12,550 nt of DNA, taken from the NCBI GenBank assembly GCA_020720965.1, contig DYNS01000041.1, positions 1-12,550 of the forward strand, in the 5' to 3' direction. The notes beneath the pieces are model-generated. The model ran no database searches and was not told where the DNA came from. It was given only the letters and a program-made list of their open reading frames with translations. Made by a program: the position numbers and the translations under genes. Each line of letters starts with the position of its first letter. The stretch's first letter is position 1. This document shows, piece after piece, positions 7,422 to 12,550 of this stretch. Origin of the DNA: Anaerolinea sp. (GTDB taxonomy: Bacteria; Chloroflexota; Anaerolineae; Anaerolineales; Villigracilaceae).

Positions 7422-7430
7422 CAAAATCGC

Positions 7431-8660
7431 TTACTCGTAGCGCAGGGCTTCCACCGGCTCCAGGCTGGCGGCGCGGTTGGCGGGGTAAATGCCAAAGAAC
7501 AACCCAATGATGGTGGAGGTGATGGTTGCCAGCAGTATGCCATCCAACCCCACAGCGGGCGTAAAAGCGTTGCCGGTTGCGGTGGCAACCTGCCCCACCA
7601 CATAGGCAATTAACCAGCCCAAAATAATCCCAATCACCCCGCCGATGAGACTCAGCAGAGAAGATTCGGTTAAGAACTGTGTCAGAATATCGCGCTTGCG
7701 TGCGCCCAGGGCTTTCCGCAAGCCAATTTCCCTCGTCCGCTCGGAGACGGAGACGAGCATGATGTTCATAATCCCAATCCCACCCACCAGGAGCGAGATG
7801 GCGGCGATGCCGCCCAAAAAGATGGTGAACACGCCCAAAATCGTTTGCACCGTTTGCAAAAAGTCCTGTTGCGAGAGGACGCTAAAGTCGTCCGCGCCAA
7901 TATCGGTGCGGTGTCGGCTTCTCAGGATGCTGGAAATCTCCTCGGTTGCCTGCGGCACGCTTTCCGCGCTCGCGGCTTGCACCAGGATGATGTCTACCCG
8001 GTCGGCGCTGCGGCGGATGATTCGGGTGCGGGCGGTCGTCATGGGGATGAGCACAATGTCATCCTGCGACCCAAACGAAGAGCCGCCTTTCTTTTCCAGC
8101 ACGCCGATAACGCGGAAAGGCTGCCCCTCAATGCGGATGATTTCTCCCACCAGACCTTCGGTGCGGCTGAAGAGCTTTTCCGCCACATCCACCCCGATGA
8201 TGGCAACCGAGGCGCGTCCCAAAACATGCTCCTCGCTGATAAGTTCGCCCTCTGCCACGTTGTAGTTCCGCACCCCAAAATATTCCGGGGTCACGCCTCC
8301 CAGGCTGGTGCGAGTCTGTTCACCGCCCGAAGCGACTTCGATGTTGCTGCCCTGAATGAAGGGCGCAACCGCATCTACCGCAGGAGCCTGAAACGGGTCG
8401 GCGATGGCGGCGGCATCTTGCAGGGTGAGGGGGCGCACGTTCCGCAGTTCCGCCTGGTCGTTGCCAGAGAAGATGAAGAGCAGGTTCGTTCCTATTCCGC
8501 TAATCGTCCCGGTGATGGAGTTTTGGGCTCCCTGCCCAATAGCGAGCATGGCGATTACCGCTGCAACGCCAATGACAATGCCCAAAATGGTCAAACCAGA
8601 GCGCAGTTTGTTCGAGTTGAGGCTTTCCAACGCCTCGATGAAGGCTTGTAGAATCGTCAT
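7431..8660 (-). CDS. ABC exporter permease, MacB/FtsX family
   Basis: This 409-residue permease has the MacB layout. One transmembrane helix (about 20-42) follows a short cytoplasmic N-terminus. A large extracytoplasmic domain (about 44-270) comes next, then three helices (about 274-302, 328-356 and 370-392). Family hallmarks are SERTREIGLRKALGA (306-320) between helices 2 and 3 and PANRAASLEPVEALRYE (393-409) at the C-terminus. Members work by mechanotransmission with a partner ATPase and fusion protein to expel peptides, lipids or toxic compounds from the outer face of the membrane. Unlike proteobacterial MacB the ATPase is a separate protein, as in Bacillus YknXYZ. Its ATG overlaps the ATPase stop codon (ATGA at 8660-8657), and GGAGG sits seven bases upstream, indicating translational coupling. 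The exported substrate cannot be read from sequence. It is the last gene of the operon. Confidence 0.95.
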   Translation of the reverse strand: MTILQAFIEALESLNSNKLRSGLTILGIVIGVAAVIAMLAIGQGAQNSITGTISGIGTNLLFIFSGNDQAELRNVRPLTLQDAAAIADPFQAPAVDAVAPFIQGSNIEVASGGEQTRTSLGGVTPEYFGVRNYNVAEGELISEEHVLGRASVAIIGVDVAEKLFSRTEGLVGEIIRIEGQPFRVIGVLEKKGGSSFGSQDDIVLIPMTTARTRIIRRSADRVDIILVQAASAESVPQATEEISSILRSRHRTDIGADDFSVLSQQDFLQTVQTILGVFTIFLGGIAAISLLVGGIGIMNIMLVSVSERTREIGLRKALGARKRDILTQFLTESSLLSLIGGVIGIILGWLIAYVVGQVATATGNAFTPAVGLDGILLATITSTIIGLFFGIYPANRAASLEPVEALRYE

Positions 8661-9337
8661 TCTTGTTCCTCCACCACACCATCGCGGACGCGGATGATTC
8701 TTTGGGCTTGGTCTGCTACACGCGGGTCGTGGGTGACGATGATGAGAGTCGTACCGCGCTCTTTGTTCAGGTTCAGCAGCAGGTCTATAATCTCCTGCCC
8801 CACCTTAGAATCCAGGTTGCCGGTTGGCTCATCCGCCATGATGATGGCAGGGTTATTGACCAGGGCGCGGGCGATTGCCACCCGTTGCTGTTGCCCGCCG
8901 GAAAGTTCGGTGGGTTTGTGGTTGATGCGGCTTTCTAACCCGACTGCGATGAGGGCTTCTCTGGCTTTTTCTTTGCGCCCGGCGCTTGTTCCGGCGTAGC
9001 GCAGGGGCAGTTCCACATTGGAGAGGGCGGTTTGCCTGCCGAGCAGGTTGAAGGATTGAAAGATGAAGCCCACTTTGCGGTTGCGGATGTTGGCGAGTTG
9101 GTCGTCTCTCAGGCTGGAGACTTCTTCTCCATCCAGCAGGTAACTGCCGCTGGTGGGGTGGTCCAGGCAACCGAGGATGTTCATCAGGGTAGATTTTCCA
9201 GAGCCGCTGGGTCCCACAATGGCGACAACCTCGCCTTTGTTAATTTGGAGGGAAAGCCCGCGTAGGGCGTGGACTTCCACATCTCCCATTTTGTACATTT
9301 TGGTCAGGTTTTGGGCAAGGACAACGGGTTCACTCAT
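8657..9337 (-). CDS. ABC exporter ATPase, MacB/LolD type
   Basis: This 226-residue nucleotide-binding subunit has every expected motif. Walker A GPSGSGKST is at 42-50, the Q-loop Gln at 94 (FIFQSFNLL), signature LSGGQQQR at 145-152, Walker B with catalytic Glu170 (IIMADEPTGNLD, 165-176) and the H-loop His at 203. The DEPTGNLD form and the length are typical of the LolD/MacB/YknY group that pairs with FtsX-like permeases. It would bind two ATP as a dimer on the cytoplasmic side and drive the permease encoded next. The ATG at 9337 is separated by one base from the stop of the fusion-protein gene, and GGGAGG lies about eight bases upstream inside that gene's end. Its own stop overlaps the permease start. 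Such tight packing points to one transcript and matched amounts of the three proteins. Confidence 0.97.
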   Translation of the reverse strand: MSEPVVLAQNLTKMYKMGDVEVHALRGLSLQINKGEVVAIVGPSGSGKSTLMNILGCLDHPTSGSYLLDGEEVSSLRDDQLANIRNRKVGFIFQSFNLLGRQTALSNVELPLRYAGTSAGRKEKAREALIAVGLESRINHKPTELSGGQQQRVAIARALVNNPAIIMADEPTGNLDSKVGQEIIDLLLNLNKERGTTLIIVTHDPRVADQAQRIIRVRDGVVEEQE

Positions 9338-9338
9338 C

Positions 9339-10748
9339 TTAGTTGCCTCCCGGTCTGCCCATGGGTCCCGAGGGGGCGGCGCTGGGCGGGTTGAGGACTA
9401 TCTGGTCGCCTTCCTTCAGGTCGCCGCCGACCACTTCCGAGACGGTGTCGGAGGTGGCTCCCAGGCGAATCTCCACCATCACCGGTTCGGTTTCGCCGGG
9501 GCGCAGGATGTACACCACCCGCTGACCGTCTATGACGCGGACGGCGCGGTTGGGGACGAGCAGCACGTCTTTCAGTTCCTTCACCATCACGGTTACGGCG
9601 GCGGTCATGCCAGGGCGGACGAGTTCATCCGGGGCGGTGAGTTCCACCGTGATGGTAAATTCCACCGCGCCTTGCACGCTGGAGCCAACCTGCCCCACTT
9701 CGGTCACTACGCCCTGATAGGTTTGCCCCAAAATAGCGTCAAAAGACACCGAGACGTTTTGCCCCATCTCAATCGCGTTGATGTCAATTTCCGAAACCTG
9801 AACGTCAATCAGCAGGTGAGAAAGGTCGTCAATGCGGAAGGCTGGGGTTCCGGGGGCAACCTGGTCGCCGGGCAAAGGCTCGGCAGCGGTAACAATCCCG
9901 GCAATGGGCGCGGTAATAACCGCCTGGTTCAGGGCGGCGAGGGCGGCATCCACCCGCGCCTGGGCGGCAGCGAGGTCATCGGCGGTGGGTCCGTTTTTCA
10001 GGCGCTCCACCTCCCGCTCGGCATCTTCCAACTGTGCCAGGGCGAGCGCCAGAGCGGCGTTGTAGGTTTCCACGTCCAATTCATCCGCTTTGCCCGTGTA
10101 CCAGTTGTATTTGGTGTTCAGGTCGGTTAATTTTTGGCGGGCAGTGGTGAGGGCAAGCAAGGCTTCGGCTTTTTTAGAGTCGCCATCCGGGCGATTTTTA
10201 ACCGACTTGTAGGCATCCTCTGCCAGCGTCAGGTCTTTTTCCGCCAGGTCAATTTCTGCTTTGGTGCGTTCCACAAGGTTATCGGAAGCGCGGGGGAAGG
10301 TGATGCTATCCACATCTTTTTGGGCTTCCTCGGCGGCAGATTTGGCGGCTGCAAGGGTCTGCTGGGCTTGCGCCAGCGCTGTGTTCGACTTTTGCACCTG
10401 CTCCAGGTTCTTTTGCGCCGAAACCAGGTCTGCCTGGGCGAGGATAATGTTTTGCGGAACGGAAGACATGGCAAGCCTCGCCAGGGTTTGCCCGCTCCGA
10501 ACCGTTTCTCCCACCTCCACCTCCACTTTTTCCACCGTTCCGGTCGTTTGCCAGTTCAGCAAAGCGGATTGCAAAGCGCGTACCGTACCAGTTGCCCCCA
10601 CCGAAGCCGAAAGGTCGCCTTTGGCGGCGGGGCTGGTTTCGTACAAAGTTTGGTTGGCCTGATTGTTCTGAGCGCTAAAGAAATAGACTGCCGCGCCAAT
10701 GGCTGCCAAGACAAGGATGCCGATGATGAGGTTGCGATTGATTTTCAT
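9339..10748 (-). CDS. Membrane fusion protein of the ABC exporter (HlyD/MacA-like)
   Basis: This 469-residue protein is the periplasmic-adaptor type partner of MacB-like exporters. Residues 5-25 form one N-terminal membrane anchor. The two halves of a lipoyl-like domain (GTVEKVEVEVGETVRSGQTL from about 70, and ITAPIAGIVTAAEPLPGDQV from about 278) flank a long Ala/Glu/Lys/Gln-rich helical hairpin at about 100-275, probably coiled coil. Beta-barrel and membrane-proximal domains follow (VEFTITVEL, PGMTAAVTV, VPNRAVRV). The tail is rich in Pro and Gly (PPSAAPSGPMGRPGGN). I chose the ATG at 10748 over the one at 10811: it places the membrane anchor at the N-terminus and has GGGAG nine bases upstream. 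The longer frame would include a plausible promoter box. No outer-membrane channel gene is present, which suits a monoderm-like envelope such as in Bacillus YknXYZ. The substrate is unknown. Confidence 0.93.
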   Translation of the reverse strand: MKINRNLIIGILVLAAIGAAVYFFSAQNNQANQTLYETSPAAKGDLSASVGATGTVRALQSALLNWQTTGTVEKVEVEVGETVRSGQTLARLAMSSVPQNIILAQADLVSAQKNLEQVQKSNTALAQAQQTLAAAKSAAEEAQKDVDSITFPRASDNLVERTKAEIDLAEKDLTLAEDAYKSVKNRPDGDSKKAEALLALTTARQKLTDLNTKYNWYTGKADELDVETYNAALALALAQLEDAEREVERLKNGPTADDLAAAQARVDAALAALNQAVITAPIAGIVTAAEPLPGDQVAPGTPAFRIDDLSHLLIDVQVSEIDINAIEMGQNVSVSFDAILGQTYQGVVTEVGQVGSSVQGAVEFTITVELTAPDELVRPGMTAAVTVMVKELKDVLLVPNRAVRVIDGQRVVYILRPGETEPVMVEIRLGATSDTVSEVVGGDLKEGDQIVLNPPSAAPSGPMGRPGGN

Positions 10749-11043
10749 ACAAAAAGTCTCCCTGAGTGCGGGCGTTGGGTTCCTGCCCGCCCGATGATAG
10801 GTAAAAAACAAGTGCGCTGCTTAAAAAAGCCCCAAACCCAAAAAACGGGCAGACCCTCTAAGCCAACGGTCAGGATTGTAATCCACCCCCGGCATGGGAT
10901 GGCTTTTTCCCCTCTGGAATTTACGCAAATCTAACATGTTGTATTTGTGACGAATGTCGTCTGGTTTGGTGACATTATAGGCTGTGTCAAAAAAACAGGT
11001 TTGGGTATCATAAGCGCACTTACTTCATCTTTAGGAGGATGAC
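10749..11043. promoter_or_regulatory. Divergent regulatory region between the exporter operon and the GltD-like gene
   Basis: This 295-base gap is AT-richer than its surroundings and holds no credible gene. Toward the exporter, TATCAT at 10799-10794 (minus strand) is a plausible -10 about 46 bases before the ATG, though its -35 is poor. Toward the GltD-like gene, GTGTCA (10984-10989), a 16-base spacer and TATCAT (11006-11011) form a reasonable promoter, followed by AGGAGGA at 11033-11039, five bases before the ATG. A palindrome and a direct repeat lie further upstream and are listed separately. I recognise no riboswitch. Confidence 0.45.
10944..10973. repeat. Candidate operator: short palindrome within a direct repeat
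   Basis: TTTGTGAC at 10944-10951 recurs as TTTGGTGAC at 10965-10973, about two helical turns apart. Between them, GACGAATGTCGTC at 10949-10961 is a perfect 5-3-5 inverted repeat. The site lies upstream of the likely promoter of the GltD-like gene, where an activator would bind, and could also serve the divergent exporter operon. The repeats are short enough to arise by chance. Confidence 0.3.
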
Positions 11044-12498
11044 ATGCAGGCTGTGCCTGGGGAATTTCTTGCTATTGACCGCAAGGAAAGGGCGAATAAG
11101 CCCTTCCGAGATTTAAACTTACGTCTGGCAACCGACCGCATCCATGACTTTGATGACGTAGTGATTTCCTTTGATGAAGGGCGTGCCCGTGTGGAGGCGG
11201 CGCGCTGCATTCATTGCCCCGACCCTGCCCCGTGCATGGTGGCTTGTCCGACACACAACGACATCCCCTCTGCCATGTGGCTCATTGAGCAAGGGCAGTT
11301 TAAGGAAGCCGCCCAAATTTATCATCAGACCTCTTCCCTGCCAGAAGCCTGCGGCAGAGTTTGCCCGCACGAGCAGCTTTGTCAGGGCTCCTGCGTCCTC
11401 AACAAACATCATCAACCGGTTCTCACCGGGCAGTTGGAAGTCTTTGCCCTGGATTGGGAACGCGAAAATGACCCCTACGTGGTTGCCAAAGCGCCAGAGA
11501 CCGGCAAAAAAGTGGCTGTCGTAGGTGCGGGTCCTGCCGGTTTGGCTTGTGCCCATCTCCTGCTGGAGCGTGGACACGATGTAACCATCTTTGACGCAAA
11601 ACCCGCCCCCGGCGGGCTGATGGTGTACGGCATCCCCAACTTCAAACTTCCCAAAGAAGTGGTGATGCAAAAATGGGGCGACCTGGAACAAGCCGGAGCA
11701 AAATTTGTAGGCAACACCTACATCGGCAAAGACAAAACCGTGCCGCAACTGATGGCAGAAGGCTTTGACGCTGTCTTTTTGGGAATTGGAACCGGTATAG
11801 ATGCCAAAATGGAAGTCCCCGGAGAAGACCTGCCCGGCGTGTACGAAGCAACCGACTTTCTCATTCGCGGCAACGTGGAAGATGCTTTTTTGCCTGCCGA
11901 CAAAAAAGAACGCCCCCTGCTCGGAAAGAGGGTCGCCGTTATCGGTGGCGGCGACACCGCCTCGGACTGTTTACGCACCGCTCTGCGCCTCGGCGCCGAG
12001 GAAGTGACCTGCCTCTATCGCCGCACCGAAAAAGAAATGCCCGGCGGCGCCAAAGACCGCAAAATGGCAAAGGAAGAAGGCGCACACTACCGCTTCCTTA
12101 CCCAACCGGTGCAGTTCATCGCCGGACCGGACGGCCGCCTGGCGGCGGTGGAATGTATCGAAATGAAACTGGGCGAACCAGATGCCAAAGGACGGCGCAA
12201 ACCTGTTCCGGTAGATGGCTCCAATTTCTCCATTGCGGTGGATACGGCGATTAAGGCGCTGGGCTATTGGCCCGACCCGGTTGTGGGCAAAACCACCCCC
12301 GGTTTGGAGACTCATGACTGGGGGCTGATAACCATTACCGACAAGCGAACCGGTCAGACCAGTATCCCCGGCGTGTTTGCGGGCGGAGACGGCGTTACCG
12401 GACCCGATTTGGTGGTGACGGCAGTGGTCGCCGGGCGCAAATCTGCCGAGGCGATTGATAAATATCTGCGTGTTGCGGTAAAAGCAGGCGCGGCTTAA
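11044..12498 (+). CDS. gltD: GltD-like FAD/NAD(P)H oxidoreductase with N-terminal Fe-S domain (glutamate synthase small subunit family)
   Basis: This 484-residue protein matches the NADPH-oxidising beta subunit of glutamate synthase, which feeds electrons to the large subunit making glutamate from glutamine and 2-oxoglutarate. The N-terminal domain has two cysteine groups: C55, C58, C64, C68 (CxxCx5CxxxCP) and C103, C107, C113, C117. The FAD motif GAGPAGLACA is at 161-170 and the NAD(P) motif GGGDTASDC at 301-309. An Arg pair at 326-327 (LYRRTEKEMPGG) fits NADPH, and the FAD-closing segment GVFAGGDGVTGPD is at 443-455. The ATG has AGGAGGA five bases upstream. No gltB is adjacent: the gene is divergent from the exporter and is followed at once by a terminator, so it appears monocistronic. 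It could instead be a paralogue of this fold, such as NfnB (needing an NfnA partner), or a stand-alone enzyme. Family is certain, the exact role less so. Confidence 0.85.
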   Translation: MQAVPGEFLAIDRKERANKPFRDLNLRLATDRIHDFDDVVISFDEGRARVEAARCIHCPDPAPCMVACPTHNDIPSAMWLIEQGQFKEAAQIYHQTSSLPEACGRVCPHEQLCQGSCVLNKHHQPVLTGQLEVFALDWERENDPYVVAKAPETGKKVAVVGAGPAGLACAHLLLERGHDVTIFDAKPAPGGLMVYGIPNFKLPKEVVMQKWGDLEQAGAKFVGNTYIGKDKTVPQLMAEGFDAVFLGIGTGIDAKMEVPGEDLPGVYEATDFLIRGNVEDAFLPADKKERPLLGKRVAVIGGGDTASDCLRTALRLGAEEVTCLYRRTEKEMPGGAKDRKMAKEEGAHYRFLTQPVQFIAGPDGRLAAVECIEMKLGEPDAKGRRKPVPVDGSNFSIAVDTAIKALGYWPDPVVGKTTPGLETHDWGLITITDKRTGQTSIPGVFAGGDGVTGPDLVVTAVVAGRKSAEAIDKYLRVAVKAGAA

Positions 12499-12516
12499 CC
12501 CTCCCAAGAGAAGGAG

Positions 12517-12550
12517 AACCCCCAGGCAACCGTATCGCCTGGGGGTTTTT
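12517..12550 (+). terminator. Intrinsic terminator after the GltD-like gene
   Basis: An 11-bp perfect stem (AACCCCCAGGC at 12517-12527 with its complement at 12537-12547) closes a nine-base loop and runs into a T-tract that reaches the window edge. It starts 18 bases after the stop codon at 12498, so the gene is probably not co-transcribed with anything to the right. Confidence 0.88.

Noticed and set aside
7645..8651. Plus-strand open frames opposite the permease gene
   Set aside because: No domain or ribosome site, and fully covered by the MacB-type gene.
10749..10811. Start codon at 10811 for the fusion protein
   Set aside because: It adds a polar 21-residue leader before the membrane anchor; the ATG at 10748 has a good ribosome site.
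9153..10934. Plus-strand open frames opposite the fusion-protein gene
   Set aside because: Shadows of the coiled-coil coding sequence; the one ending at 10934 merely runs on into the intergenic gap.
10894..10950. Tiny plus-strand open frame of about 18 codons in the divergent gap
   Set aside because: No Shine-Dalgarno sequence and no recognisable leader-peptide pattern.

Overview
The window is a GC-rich, densely coded stretch of bacterial chromosome with nine protein genes, eight complete and one cut by the left edge. I see no RNA gene, insertion sequence, phage gene, CRISPR array or sign of recent transfer. The mix suggests a Chloroflexota bacterium, probably Anaerolineae. It combines a lipoprotein with a Thr/Pro 'TATP/TPT' linker, a MacA/MacB-like exporter with no TolC-like gene beside it, an M32 carboxypeptidase and C-rich coding strands. 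This assignment comes from general resemblance, not from a marker gene.

Layout, left to right. (1) 1-815, minus: the N-terminal 271 residues of a GH20 beta-N-acetylhexosaminidase. (2) 816-892: a short divergent promoter region with overlapping -10 boxes. (3) 893-3868, plus: a 991-residue FAD/Fe-S D-2-hydroxyacid dehydrogenase of the YdiJ type, converging on and overlapping the next gene by 17 bp. (4) 3852-4772, minus: a lipoprotein with two similar beta-type domains. (5) 4781-4814: a strong terminator for the minus strand, lying directly before the lipoprotein start codon. (6) 4823-6325 and 6349-7284, minus: a two-gene unit transcribed as a SerA-like dehydrogenase followed by the M32 carboxypeptidase. 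(7) 7391-7421: the terminator of the next unit. (8) 7431-10748, minus: a tightly coupled three-gene ABC exporter operon in the order membrane fusion protein, ATPase, MacB-type permease. (9) 10749-11043: a divergent regulatory region. (10) 11044-12498, plus: a stand-alone GltD-like flavoprotein with two Fe-S motifs, closed by a terminator at the right edge.

Working together. The exporter genes form one machine: the fusion protein and permease span the membrane and the ATPase drives them. The SerA-like protein and the YdiJ-like oxidoreductase are linked only by inference. SerA enzymes can make D-2-hydroxyglutarate as a side product, and relatives of the large flavoprotein oxidise it, but here the two genes are on opposite strands and are not co-transcribed. 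The other genes look like general metabolism: aminosugar release, peptide trimming and glutamate or electron-transfer chemistry.

I did not find an undescribed multi-gene system. The points most worth checking are the loss of cysteines in one CCG motif of the flavoprotein, the terminator that ends nine bases before the lipoprotein start codon, the overlapping divergent promoters, and the partnerless GltD-like gene.
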